Positions 46,456 through 58,766 of a stretch of 64,000 nt of DNA are shown here, in pieces; position 1 is the stretch's first letter; every line of letters starts with the position of its first letter. The position numbers were made by a program, and so were the translations under genes. Source of the DNA: Papilionanthe hookeriana x Papilionanthe teres (taxonomy: Eukaryota; Streptophyta; Magnoliopsida; Asparagales; Orchidaceae); assembly GCA_022702705.1 (NCBI GenBank), contig CM040424.1, positions 138,681,665 through 138,745,664 of the forward strand. The letters are read 5' to 3'. Below the pieces are notes generated by a model. It made no database searches, was not told where the DNA came from, and saw nothing but the letters and a program-made list of their open reading frames with translations.

Positions 46456-47310
46456 AAAACACGGAAGATCGGCGACGGCCATTAATAGACTACCTACAAA
46501 CAAGAAAACTACCAGATGATAGGTCGCTAGCCCATCAGATCAAGAAAAGAACTCTGTCCTACACATTAATAAACAACACGTTATACAGAACGTCTTTCGA
46601 TCAAATGTGGCTAAGGTGCCTAAGCAGGTCCGAGGCCCGTGAAATTGTTAAAGAGGTGCATTCAGGACTCTGTGGCGCTCACCAGTCGAGTCCGAAGATG
46701 AAAATGAAAATTAAAAGACTAGGGTACTACCGGCCCTCGATGATGACCGATCGCATGAAAATCGCCAAGAGCCGTCACCAATGCCAAGTGCACGGAGTGG
46801 TTCTACAACAACCTCCAAATGTGCTACATCCGACAATTGCGTCGTGGCCATTTGAATGTTGGGGCACGTATATAGTGGGTCCAATAGAACCACCATCTTC
46901 AAAAGGACATCGCTTCATTCTTGCGGCTACGGATTACTTTTCCAGTGGGCGATGGCAGTTTCACTTAGATGAGTGAAAGCACACCACGTGCTACGGCTTT
47001 TCAAGAACCAAGTTGTCTACCGTTTCGAGTGCCGCGCGAGATCATCTCGGATAATGGGTCGGCATTCGAAGCACACAAATCAACAATTTTGTCGGGAGAC
47101 ACGGAATCGACGGCGATATTCAACAATTTACTACCCAAGAGCAAACGGCTCGGTCGAGGCTTTTAATAAAACTCTCGTTCAAATCTTAAAGAAAACCTTG
47201 GACGATAATAAGAGAAATTGGCACGAGAAGTTATTAGAAGTTTTATGGGCCTACCGGACAACCTTCAGGACTCCTACTCAAGCTACACCTTACGCTCTGG
47301 TGTATGGGTC
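46456..47310 (+). pseudogene. INT: integrase, zinc region and core (copy B, interrupted)
   Basis: TLINNTLYRTSFDQMWLRC, VHSGLCGAHQSS, RHQCQVHGVV, AATDYFS, and after frameshifts DNGSAFEAHK (in another frame, about 47053), YYPRANGSVEAFNKTLVQIL with the catalytic Glu, and WAYRTTFRTPTQATPYALVYGS. It is cut at 47310 by the solo LTR; the same protein resumes at 54591. Confidence 0.9.
47306..47310. repeat. target site duplication GGGTC, left
   Basis: GGGTC directly before TGTTAACC; repeated at 54591-54595. Confidence 0.92.
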
Positions 47311-49522
47311 TGTTAACCTCATTTTTGATGAGGTCTTCCCTTCTTCTTTTTAGTGCTTAGGATCTAGCCTTAGGCTTTTCCTTTGACTATCTTAGAGGAC
47401 TAGAATTGGGACCCACATTTTTGATGAAGAAATTTAAACCACTTCTAAACTCCCTGCAAACTCCACAAACTTGACTATAGACCCCTAATCACCTAGAGGG
47501 TTGAAATCAAATGTGGAAGTTTAAAGGATGAGTTCCTATAGGACTCTCTGGCCTTAGGACTGCCCTGGGTGGCCTGGTCTGGTGAGGGGGCTGACTTACA
47601 CTACACTTACACACTACATTTCCACACACTTCCTAAAACTACACCCATACCCAACTTGACCTCCTGACTCATGTAGGTGATTCACATGGATGGTCCTTAA
47701 CCCCTAAGCCCTTGACTAAGAGGGTTAGGAACAACATAGTGAATGCCTCAAATGAGTCCTCTCATGGCTCATATGGGCTTGAAATGGCCTCATGGCTCAA
47801 CCAAAATGACTTCTTTCCACCAAAATTTACCCAATCTTCAATTTCCCAAATTTTCAATTTTTGACCTCTGGGCCCTACACCTACTAAACCTACCCAAAAC
47901 CTCGAAATTACCCAAATTTTTGCAAAATTTCCAAATTACCTAAAATTCTTCAAAATTATTCCCAAACATTTCTACACCATTCAAATTGACCATCTATATC
48001 CAAAAATACCAAAAATTCCAAGAATACCTCCCAATACCCTCCAAATACCCAAAATACCCTTCTTGGCCTAAAAATCCAAAAATTCAGAAAATTCCCAGAA
48101 AATTCCAAAAAATCCCAAATATTCCCAATTTCATTTTGTCCAACTACACCATGGGCCAATTTTGTCAATTTACCCTACTTTTGTCAAAACCCCCAATTTG
48201 ACCCATTTTAACCCAAAGTGAACCCAATGTCAAACCAAACCTACCCAATTGTCCCCAATTTTGGTCCAATTCAATTCTAAACTTCAATTCAACATCCCCA
48301 ATACCAATCTAGACCAAATCCAAGTCCAATTTGATTGACATTTGGATCCAATTCCACTTTTGACTTTAAGGCCCATTTTTTTTGACCTAAGCCCAAACCT
48401 AACCCAAATGAACCCAAACCCCAAAAATCAAAGCCCAACCAAAGTCAAAACCTCTTTGAAACACTCCCATAAACACTTCTCAACAATAATTCTACATCAA
48501 TTTCAACCCTAGCCCAACATTGGCCCAACTTGGCCCACTTGGACCTATATTGGCCCATTCACCAAAAGAATCCAAATCCAACCCAATTCAAGCCCAAACT
48601 ACCCCAAATTTGCTTCAAGTTACTCATGACACATCCATGAGCTAAACCCAACAATTATTTGGCCCAACCTTTTACAAAAATTTTCATCCATGAACACATT
48701 CATAAACTTAAAAGCCCACTTCCCTTAAACCCTTCTAAAAGCCCATTTCCTTCAAAATTCAAAAGCCCAAATCTACCCTAAAGCCCACATGACATCTCCA
48801 TTTGTCATCCATTTAATTAAATCCATTACCTAAGTCCTAAAATCATCATTGAATTATTCCAAATGAAGCTTCATCCAAATTCCCATCAAATTACTAAAAA
48901 TTTCTTAAAACCCATTTTTATGAAATTGACTCAACTTTCTCCAAGCCAAAGACAAGCCATGCAAGCCATTGACAAGCCACATGAAGCCATGGGAGGCTTG
49001 ACATGTGACCATGCCATTAATGGTAAAAGGAGGGGCTCCTTTCCTAATCTTTCATTAAGCCTTTTTTACCTTAAGCATGTCACACACTAAACCATGTTTA
49101 GCCACCTCATCATGGATAGAGACCACACCACTCTCTCTTGGCCGACCCAACCGATCCTCTCAGCCCAAAATCAGGCCATGGGGAGGTGAACCAAGCCCAA
49201 AAGGTGGGTTGACCCATTTGGACCCAAAATAGGCTCATTCCCCATTCCATTTCAATCCAACTCCTTTACACATGGCAATTGCCAATTGATTGCACAAGCC
49301 TCCAGCCCCGACCCACCCGAGCTTCGAGGGTGACCCGACCCTGGCCGGCCGGCCACCGAGCCGCCGGAAAACACCATGGCCGAGAGCTCACATGTGAGCC
49401 AACATTGAAATTCTCACTTGCCGAGCTGCCCCATCCCTAGTGGTCACCATGGCTGATCTTCTCCTCACCAGAGCAGCTGATCCCAAGCCCTAACTCCCCC
49501 TGGGAGGCCTCCCAGCCAGCTC

Positions 49523-49530
49523 TATTTAAA
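49523..49530 (+). promoter_or_regulatory. TATA-like box (solo LTR)
   Basis: TATTTAAA, 2212 bases into the LTR, in the same context as 16521. Confidence 0.55.
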
Positions 49531-50119
49531 CTCCACCCCTCTCGGCCATGAGAAGGAGAGAAGCACAAACCTTGCCAAAACTCTGCCAAAATTGTTCCAG
49601 ACCCTTCTCCACCCTTAGAGCACTTGATCCCCGGTGAAATCCCCCTGCCATTTCTCCTCCGTAAGCTCAATTTCGTAGGTGAAATTCCACCCAAAACCAG
49701 GACACTTCTCCACAGGTGAGTCAATCCCCAAATTGATTGGCTCTACACCTTCACCGGACCAAGGGAAGGTGTCCACCATCAAAAGCCCCATCTCCAGGCC
49801 ACCCGGCTTGCTCCAGCCTCCAAGCTTTGTGGATCGGGCTTGGTCGAAATCATATCCGGACAATTCACTGCACCAGGAGACTTCATCTGGAGCTTGCTAG
49901 GACCCAATCGAAGGTGCAACAACTCTCAGATTGAAGCCACACTTCTCTGAGCCAAGGTATGAGTTAACTCTTCATCCCGAGCTTCTGAAGATTCTCTATT
50001 TCAAATGCCTTAGTTTCAACGCATGTTAACCGTATAGATGTGTTCGTCTCTTCAAGACGAATCCATAGAGTATAAGAACGTAAAAATCCATTGAGAATCG
50101 AGTGAGATCTTAGGGATTT

Positions 50120-50336
50120 AGTGTGGACGGCTCTCGGGTGAGAACACTTGGGGATGATGAACGGATGCCGTCTATTCAATACACGCACGGACGAACGGCT
50201 CAGATGGCGTCGGACCAGGAAACGGTGCGAGAACCGCGGGGCCGGGCTGCTGACTCAGATGGCGGCGCCCAATCACAGCGCGACACGTACCCCTTCGGAG
50301 CTGCCGATGTTTCGCTGGCGCCGCGTGGATAAATAG
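50120..50336 (+). other. GC-rich islet with small Arg-rich ORF (solo LTR)
   Basis: A 62-codon frame at 50148-50336 starts MGMMNGCRLFNTRTD and has RRTRKR. After about residue 32 it diverges in frame from the versions at 37779 and 61473. Confidence 0.3.
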
Positions 50337-52084
50337 AAAAATAGGGTATTTAATGTATTTATTAAATATCAGAAACTTCAAAAATCCATATCTTTGTGTA
50401 GAAAAATCACAAAAATAAAATAAAAATACCCTCTTGCTCAGTGAACAGAGGAGAATAATGTGGAAAAGAAATCATTTAATTTCATCAAGTATTTTATTTT
50501 TTATAATTTATTTACTCTCTGCATACATTTAATTCTCCATGCATGTATACAATTCACCATGGCATGAGACCATAGGGCTTTTGAAGCCTCCGAATTTGGG
50601 AACATTCCCCGAATTTTCCAAAGTCGAGGCCATCCCTATGAAGAGTTCTTGATTTTTCAAGTTCGGGTCATCTGTTTTGAGTATTTTAATTCCAAAAATT
50701 AGCATGTTGTGAAATAAATTCTAGGAAAATTTGGTGATGTTCCTTATGACCATAGAACCCTAGGAAAAATAGATTTTGGCTTAGTTCATTCAAAACAACC
50801 CTAATTGACTTAAACACCCAAAATAGGTCTTTAATTAATTAGAGTTAACCAGGTATCAAATTGACTTGAAATCAATTCTCCACTAACCTTTAGGATCAGA
50901 GGAATCCACCATAAAAATTTGAGGTCAATTGGACTTGGTTAGCCCTACTAATTGGGTTGATTAAGTCACTTAGCCATTTTAAACTTTAAAAATTCATAAC
51001 TTTTAAAATACTTTTTAAAAATTCACCAAATTTGTTTTGGAGCCTCTCTGATATCAGGGGAACCTAAGAAAATTAAAATTTCAATTTTCTGAAAAAGTTG
51101 ATTTTTAATAATATTTTAATATTTTTAATAATTAAAAAATAATAAAAATCACAAAAATAATAAAATTCACCAAAATGTCACATTTTGAATTTTAATCACT
51201 TAGGAGCAAATTCCACATTTTTCCTAGGTCTATTTAGTGAGATATTGAATTTTAAAGCTTTAAGGTAATTTTAAAATTAAAAAATGTATTTTCTAGCATT
51301 TTCACTAAAATAATTATTATAAATCATAAAAAAATCAGAAAATTGCAAAATTTGTTTCTATGGTTTCCTTGATATCAGAGAGATTTTTGAAAAATATAAA
51401 ATCCATTTTTCAACATTTATTTTATTTTTAAATTAATTAACACTCCAAAACTCAAAATAATTATAATAAAAATAATATAATTCAAAAAATCACCAAAATT
51501 GGTCCAAGTGCTTCCCTGGTCATTAGGAATGTCCCCTAATTTTCTTAAGGACAGAAACTTTCCCTTGGTCATGTTATTAAATTTTCCTTGAAAATCTCTA
51601 TTTTCCATCAAAATAATTATATAAATAAATCAAATACAGAAAAATCACATTTTCTCCTCCATGTCTTTATTGACATATGAGTGAAGTCACATAAAAATTT
51701 CAAGTTCATTTGGGTTCAATTTAGTGAGTTATGAAATTATTAAGCTTAAGGGGTAAAATGGTAATTAAACTTTTAACCCTTAATTAAAACTTTAGGTTTA
51801 ATAAAATTAACAAGTAAAATATTTGATCTTAATCTGATTTGGATGATTGAAATTTAAATAATTAAAGGGTAGAAACCCATTAAATAATTTCAAAATGATT
51901 AAACTTTAATTAAATAATGGATTAAATTTGGAAGAATAATAAAATTGGAATTATTAAAATAGGGATATTTTTAGGAAGAGATTTATTCTTTAATTTAAAA
52001 ATCCCTAAACTAATTATATCATTAATACTCAATTTTTAATTAAAATGATAACTCAAATTTAAAATATTAAAAAACTTAATTGAA

Positions 52085-52480
52085 TTATTAAACTCTTTTA
52101 AAATTTCAATTAAAATTAAAAATTAAATTAAATTAAATTAAATAATTAAATTAAAATTAAATTAAACAATTAAATTAAATTAAAAATTAAATTAAATTAA
52201 ATTAAATAATTAAATTAAATTAAATTAAAAAAAATTAAAAATTAAATTTAATTAAGTAAATTAAATTGGATTAAATTAAATTAAATTAAAATTAAATTAA
52301 ATCAATTAAATTTAAATCAAATTAAAATTAAATTAAATCAATTAAATTAAATTAAATTAAATTAAATTAAATTAAATTAAATAATTAAATTAAATTAAAT
52401 CAAATCAAATTAATTAAACATCAAATCAAATTAAATTAAGCTAAATTAAAACTCAATTAAATTAAGTTAAATTAAATATA
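52085..52480 (+). repeat. (AAATT)n tract (solo LTR)
   Basis: A long run of TTAAATTAAA units with AATTAAATAATTAAA interruptions, homologous to 2503-2795 but longer. Confidence 0.85.
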
Positions 52481-54590
52481 ACATCACCTAAGACATAAAG
52501 AATTCAAAATAAATGAAAAGCAACTTGAACACTATTCCAAATTTAAACCCTTTAACATAAATCAAATCATTTGAATACTAATTTACCCTTGAAAGCTTTG
52601 ATTATTATAACTCCTAAATGGAACATCAAATGAAGTGTTATCTCACTCATAGGATATTCAAATGTCTCAGTTCACTGAGCAAGTTAACAAGACTTGAAAA
52701 CCTCGAACGATTGATTCATTTATATAATTAAATTCATTTGGACTTAAAACAATCCTAGAAATATTGAAAAGATGTTTAAGGTTCTTCTTAAGCACTTCCT
52801 CAATATGATAGGATATTTATAAGAACAATTGGACTTAATTGATCTTTGATGAAGAAAATCGTCTTTAAACCAAAAACACAAAGAACCTAGACGTCATAGG
52901 AGTTGACTAGCTATAGGATTAGGAATTTGGTAGAAAACCATAACCCTTCCCTTAGCTTTACCTAGGAACTTGCTTAAATATTCTAATTGTGTTTTAAGTG
53001 CAGCTTGGGATGACGGGAAGACCCTCCAGGTACGCTTTTATTTTATTGCAATTTACTTTCTTGCAATTTACTTTCTTGTAATTACTTTATTGCAAATGCA
53101 TTTTATTTTTCTTGCATGATAAAACAACAGTTGCATGAAAACCCACACCTTTAGGATAGTCCCTAAAACTGAAACCAAAACTAAGTTAAAAGTCATTGCA
53201 AGATAAAATTCACCGCCACAACATTTCAAAATATAAAACAACTCAAAATTTAACCACAAACGGAACACAAAACTACAATTGCAACTAAATTAAAACGTTC
53301 GTTGGATGATCGGGAATACCTCGGATGATGTAACCTACGTGTTGCTAACGGGATTTCCCACGGTCTAAATGAAAGTGTGGAACTCATTCAGTTGAGTTTA
53401 GCAAATTCATCCGGACTAAGTGAATCCGATAAAAATAATGATGCCGGAAGGATGGAACCGTGGGATCTTAACCGGTGTCGTTATAATCAACTTTAAGATT
53501 TGTTTTAATCAAAATACAAAACACTTGGAAATTAAGACTTCTCTAAACCAAAACACTTTTCTCATCTCCCGATTTATAATTTCTAAAACTAAACCTCTGC
53601 AACAACAAAGGAGCTTGGAGCATGGTGGGCGACACGGCCATCGTCGTCGACAAAACTTGAACCTACTTCAGCAAAACCTTCTTAGAGTTAAACAACAAAG
53701 CCATAGGACTTCGAGGTAGCTTGCCTAGTGCAACATAAATCCTCAACTCTTCGTTAGGCATTTGCATTGCAAATTAAGCCCTAACCGGTCTTAGGATTCC
53801 GAGGTAGTCGTCCAATACGACAATAAACCCTCACATCTTCTAGGTTATTTGTTTGATTTTATCATACAAATATAAGCCCTAATTAATTAAAATTGGCAAG
53901 ATTGAAATACTAAATAAACATTAGGACTTTCCTAAACTCAAGCCAAACGATAGGATAGTCGGGAAACCACCGAAGTTCACTTCGAATCAGTGATTTCTCC
54001 TACCTTTCTTCCTTTGGATTCACAAAATAAAATGTTCCAAATTTGATCCATTCCCTATTGAAATTCCAAAATTCAATTCCTTGAAAACTTAAACTTTGAA
54101 ATTCTTGAGAGCAGAATTATTGATTATTATCGAGAGTTTTCTTAGGTGATTCCGTCACTTAAGATGTAATTAACTATAGGGGCTTGCCCTTATAGGGAAT
54201 TTTAAAGAACCCGAGTAATATAAACCCCGTTTGATACTTTCATATTAAGCGAGGGAATTTGTCGGCTTATAAAATTGGTTCGCGGACCAAACGGATGTCA
54301 CAAAACTTCGGTTTATTTGATCGGGCCCCACCATCAAGCGAGTGTGTCTATCCTTAGGGATAGATACACGGTTTGTGGTGCGGTGCTCGTTTATATAAAC
54401 TATTTGGGGATGTGAGATCGGTTTAATCTCATATCTTAAAACTTACAAATTTAAAAATTATTTTCAAAATCAAATACTATTTTCTAAATTATATATACAT
54501 TTAAATTAAATTTAAAATTTAAATTCGCCTACAACTTCTGTTAGGCGACCCCTTTTAAAAATACAACACAACCCTAAAATAAGCCGTACA

Positions 54591-55007
54591 GGGTCCGAGG
54601 CAGTGTTACCCTTAGAGGTCCAGCTTCCTTCACTCGTAATTGCGAGTCTGCAAACAAAATCACGACGGAAGAGAATGCCAAATTACGACTAGAGGAATTG
54701 GAAATCCCGGAAGGGAAAAGACTTGCAAGACAAAGAGAATTTAGAACTATACCAAGCTAAGATGGTTCAAGCCCATGACAGATTGGTCCGCCCAAGAACC
54801 TTCAAAGTTGGTGACTTAGTTCTCGTTCTCAAAAGACCTATTCTTGCACACCGCAAGGTAGGAGGAAAATTTGAACCCACTTGGGAAGGACCGTTTGTGG
54901 TTGAGGCAGTCTACTCAGGAGGCTCTTACCAGCTAGTGAATTGCCAAGGAGAACGACATATGCTTCCGATCAATGGACGGTACTTGAAAAAGTATTACGC
55001 TACCTGA
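54591..55007 (+). pseudogene. INT: integrase C-terminal part (copy B)
   Basis: This is the continuation after the solo LTR. The first part (EAVLPLEVQLPSLVI) leads into a frameshift. An open frame at 54723-55007 then encodes VRPRTFKVGDLVLVL, GGKFEPTWEGPFVVEAVYSG and ends YLKKYYAT at the natural stop. The first five bases are the right target duplication GGGTC. Confidence 0.9.
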
Positions 55008-55312
55008 TGTTTCGAAGGAATGAATTCTTCATCCCTAGAAGCACGGGTAAAGTGGTTACTTGTGACTGGGTTCGAACCCAAAAATAATATAAAAAATGTG
55101 CTAAAAATATATATAATAATAAAATCATGATAATAAAGTTTTCCTTGTTTTCTCTTCCATATCAAAATCTCTTTCCTGATCTTTTCCCACTTCATTCCTG
55201 TTAAATTTAAAAATACAAAAAGTAATAAAAAACTCGTCTTTAATAAACATTTTCTTAATGTTCTTGTTCTTAAGTACGACCCCGATCCTTTTCCTTGTCT
55301 TTTCGCGAGGAA
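55008..55312 (+). other. spacer between pol and AlkB-like ORF (copy B)
   Basis: AT-rich and non-coding, parallel to 10807-11134. The pyrimidine tract before the ORF is kept, but the acceptor CAG reads CGAG. Confidence 0.65.
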
Positions 55313-56529
55313 ATGTCGAACGGGCGGTTGGTCCCGAACTTTAGAAATGGCGTAAGCCTTGCACTCGACGAAAAGAGGGTGAAAGATGGAGCGATAATCG
55401 AGATTGACTCGGACTTCGCACCGGCAGGCCCGCAATACGAGGAAAGTGACTCGGGTTCCGGTTGATCGAGAGGAACCGCCCGATCGGACGATAATGAAAG
55501 TGGGTGGCCCAAGCCACCAATCCAGCAGCAAAAAAAGGAAAACAAACACTGAAGAAGACAAGAGAATCAAGTCTGTAGTCGCTATGGCAGAGGGCAGGCT
55601 TGTCAGCCCCACGCCCACAAAAACTCAGCGAAGAAATAAAAATCGCCGTATCTGCAAGATGTTAACTAAACTAGCAGTGGACCAGCGCGACGAGGCAGTT
55701 GCTACTACCAGTGCATATACTTCAAGGACGCCAGTTCACCAGGTACCTGAAGGAAGGAGGCCAGCTCCTAGGGTAACAAAAGAAACCAGGGAAATCTTAA
55801 GAAGAACAGAAGAAGGAAGGCTACAACGCCACCAGATAAAGCCACCAGTAAGGCATAACCTTGTTGCAGAAGCAACCCCGGAGGATGTCCCGACAGACAC
55901 CATCCCCGAGGAGCCGAGGTATGCAGGAGAACGTGAAGGGATTGAGCAGTATATCCCACAGTACGTCACCAGGCCTCGTAATTTGCAAATTATTCCAGAA
56001 TACGAGCTAGAAAGAATGCAGAATGTTGAGAAGAAAACTTTTGAATACTTCGAGATAATCAGAGGCAGGAGGATCAATATACTAGAAGGCCTCGAGCTAC
56101 ATACAGACGTGTTCTCAGAATACGAACAACAACAAATCGTGGATTGCATCCGGGATTTGAAAAGAATGGGCCGAGCGGGCCGCCTAAGAGAAAACACTTA
56201 CTCGGAACCCCGGAGATGGATGCCAGGGAAAGGGAGAATTACAATACAATGTGGATGCTGCTACAACTTCGAACGAGTGTAATATCATGTTCGAATCTGA
56301 CCTCCGGATAGCTGGCCCAGGTGAGTTCCGAGGGCCAGTAAAGATACCATTACAGGTAGGTTCCGTCATGATACTGAAGGGCAACGGAGCAGATGTCACT
56401 AAACATTGCATACCGGGAGTACCAATGAAGCGGATCTCAGTTACTTTCAGAAGGATGGATGACAGGAAAGCACCTTATCACTTCCAGCCAGACCCGGAGC
56501 TAGAAAGCCTCTGGCCTTACGAGCTGTGA
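55313..56529 (+). pseudogene. AlkB-like ORF with internal deletion (copy B)
   Basis: ATG at 55313 (MSNGRLVPNFRNGVSLALDE). A 1-base gain near 55450 shifts the frame, which is then open from 55404 to 56282 through PEDVPTDTIPEEPRYAGERE, LELHTDVFSEYEQQQIVDCI and PGKGRITIQCGCCYNFE. About 220 bases are missing at about 56273 relative to copy A, taking away the GNPPGIL segment and the HxD iron-binding pair. The C-terminal part (NIMFESDLRIAGPGEF, GNGADVTKHCIPGVP, RISVTFRRMD, ending WPYEL) follows in another frame. This copy cannot be catalytic. It has TGC where copy A has the TGA at 11999-12001. Confidence 0.88.
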
Positions 56530-57104
56530 GTTACATGGAAAATATCACACCTCCAACGTACATCCATACGGCATCCTTGCCAAGGATGGCTTGGAAGGTG
56601 ATGTAATTGACCATGTACCTCACTATTCGGACATGGATTTCGACGGATACCTTTTTTGGATGGATCGACAAAGATCATACATAGTCCGTTTTGAGTCTAC
56701 ATGGATTGTATGAGATGTATTCCAGATCAAGTTGTATGATGTATCTTCAACATGATTGGAATGAAAGTGACTATGTCACATTTTTGGCCTTCACCTCTTT
56801 TGTGCAGGTTGACTGAGAAACGCCATTAAAGTTAAATGAACTTCGAACAAAGTACAGAAAAGTAACAAAAAAAAATAATAAAAGAAAATTTTCCTTAAGA
56901 AAATCTAAATGAAAAAATGATGAACTCCAAGTTCACGATAAAATAAAATTTGAATCGTTAAAAAAAATAATAATAATAAACAAAATGAACACAAATTTTA
57001 AATCAGATTCCAAATTCAACCTTCCAGATTTCAAATCAAATCTCAATCAAATTTCAAATTCAATCTTTCCAGATCTCAAATCAAATCAAAATTAAATTCA
57101 AACT
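56530..57104 (+). other. 3' untranslated region, unique part (copy B)
   Basis: Non-coding; the first half aligns with 12598-12900 of copy A. It then becomes AT-rich with A-runs. No gene is seen. Confidence 0.7.
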
Positions 57105-58345
57105 TTTTAGGGTTGAGGATTTTACATCCGAGACTGCATTGCTTTAGGATTATTTCCCTATTGCAATGAAATACATCAAATTAAAACTTTTGGGGCTGAG
57201 GATTTTGCATCCTGCATTGCTTTAGATTCTTTCACTATCGCAATGAAATACATCAAATTCAAACTTTTGGGGTTGAGGATTTTACATCTGAGACTGCATT
57301 GCTTTAGATTCTTTCCCTATCACGATGAAATACATCAAATTCAAGCTTTTGGGGTTAAGGATTTTACATCCGAGACTGCATTGCTTTAGGATTCTTTCCC
57401 TATTGCAATGAAATACATCAAATTAAACTTTTGGGGTTATGGATTTTACATCCGAGACTGCATTGCTTTAGGATTCTTTCCCTATTGCAATGAAATACAT
57501 CAAATTCAAACTTTTGGGGTTGAGGATTTTACATCCGAGACTGCATTGCTTTAGATTCTTTCCCTATCGCAATGAAATACATCAAATTCAAGCTTTTGGG
57601 GTTAAGGATTTTACATCCGAGACTGCATTGCTTTAGGATTCTTTCCCTATTGCAATGAAATACATCAAATTAAGCTTTTGGGTTGAGGATTTTACATCCG
57701 AGACTGCATTGATTTAGGATCCTTTCCCTATCGCAATGAAATACATCAAATTCAAACTTTTGGGGTTAAGGATTTTACATCCGAGACTGCATTGCTTTAG
57801 GATTCTTTCCCTATTCCAATGAAATACATCAAATTCAAACTTTTGCAATGAAATACATCAAATTCAAACTTTTGGGGTTGAGGATTTTACATCTGAGACT
57901 GCATTGCTTTAGATTCTTTCCCTATCGCAATGAAATACATCAAATTCAAGCTTTTGGGGTTAAGGATTTTACATCCGAGACTGCATTGCTTTAGGATTCT
58001 TTCTCTATTGCAATGAAATACATCAAATTAAACTTTTGGGGTTAAGGATTTTACTTCCAAGACTGCATGTCTATAGGATTCTTTCCCTATTGCAATGAAA
58101 TACATCGAATTCAAACTTTTGGGGTTGAGGATTTTACATCTGAGACTGCATTGCTTTAGAATCTTTCCCTATCGCAATGAAATACATCAAAATTAAACTT
58201 TTTGGGGTTGAGGATTTTACATCCGAGACTGCATTGCTTTAGGATTCTTTCCCTATCGCAACGAAATACATCAAAATCAAACTCTTGAGGTTAATGATTT
58301 TACATCCAATACCGCATTGCTCTGAGATCTCTCCTCATTGTAATG
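57105..58345 (+). repeat. 82-84-bp tandem array in the 3' region (copy B)
   Basis: About 15 copies of a unit that starts GGTTGAGGATTTTACATCCG, continues with ACTGCATTGCTTTAGGATTC and a CCCTATYGCAATGAAATACA block, and ends CTTTTGG. Units differ by small indels and the last ones degenerate. The motif is unrelated to the 36-bp unit in the same place in copy A. There are no spacers between units, so it is not a CRISPR array. Confidence 0.93.
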
Positions 58346-58752
58346 ATTCAATCCAATCAATTCAATTTTCTTTTGAGGTTGAAGATGTTACAACTAAAAC
58401 AACAAAATTCCAATTTTCATTTCAAGTTCAAATCCCTTCAAATTAATTTTGACAAAACTTCAATCTAAATTGAAACTCAAGCTAAAATTTGAGCTCACAC
58501 ATCAAAACTTAAATTGAAACAAAATAAAATCTAAATCGAAATTCCCCCAGATCATGTAATTTGGAATTCACCTCCTTTTCCTTTCCCCAGCGATAGTTCA
58601 GGGATCTCCAGTCTCAGAGATATACTTGACACTCCCCAGCGGAAATTCTTCTACTTCGTCCCAAGTTTGTCACTTGGACTTTTGTGTTGGTTTTGTTGAT
58701 CGCTTCGGTCAACACCAATATGCGCGGTGTGCTTGGTTAGCACACCACACCT
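58346..58752 (+). other. sequence between the tandem array and the polypurine tract (copy B)
   Basis: Non-coding. It matches the end of the copy A internal region, including the TCCCCAGCG and GCGGTGTGCTTGGTTAGC blocks. Confidence 0.7.
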
Positions 58753-58766
58753 ATTGGGGGTCCATT
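58753..58766 (+). promoter_or_regulatory. polypurine tract (copy B)
   Basis: ATTGGGGGTCCATT, identical to 14148-14161, directly before the LTR. Confidence 0.7.

Larger units (their letters stand above)
47311..54590 (+). mobile_element. solo LTR, plus strand (7280 bp)
   Basis: A complete LTR from TGTTAACCTC to GCCGTACA, flanked by GGGTC on both sides, inside the integrase gene of copy B. Without it, the integrase reads VYGS then EAVLPLEVQLPS, as in copy A (VYESEDVLPLEVQLPS). It carries the TATA-like box (49523), splice-donor-like site (49957), GC-rich islet (50120-50336) and AAATT tract (52085-52480). It is highly similar to the LTR at 1-4908. No gene is seen inside. Confidence 0.95.

Noticed and set aside
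55060..55080. tRNA-like B box GGGTTCGAACCC before the AlkB-like ORF
   Set aside because: There is no acceptor stem, D arm or anticodon arm around it, and copies A (GGGTCCGAACCC) and C have changed bases. It is a short palindrome at best.
54995..55618. 207-codon minus-strand frame opposite the start of the AlkB-like ORF
   Set aside because: It is the shadow of the plus-strand ORF and spacer. Its parallel in copy A is broken into smaller pieces.
57105..58345. Possible CRISPR array
   Set aside because: Units of 82-84 bp follow each other without spacers, and the context is a plant retrotransposon.
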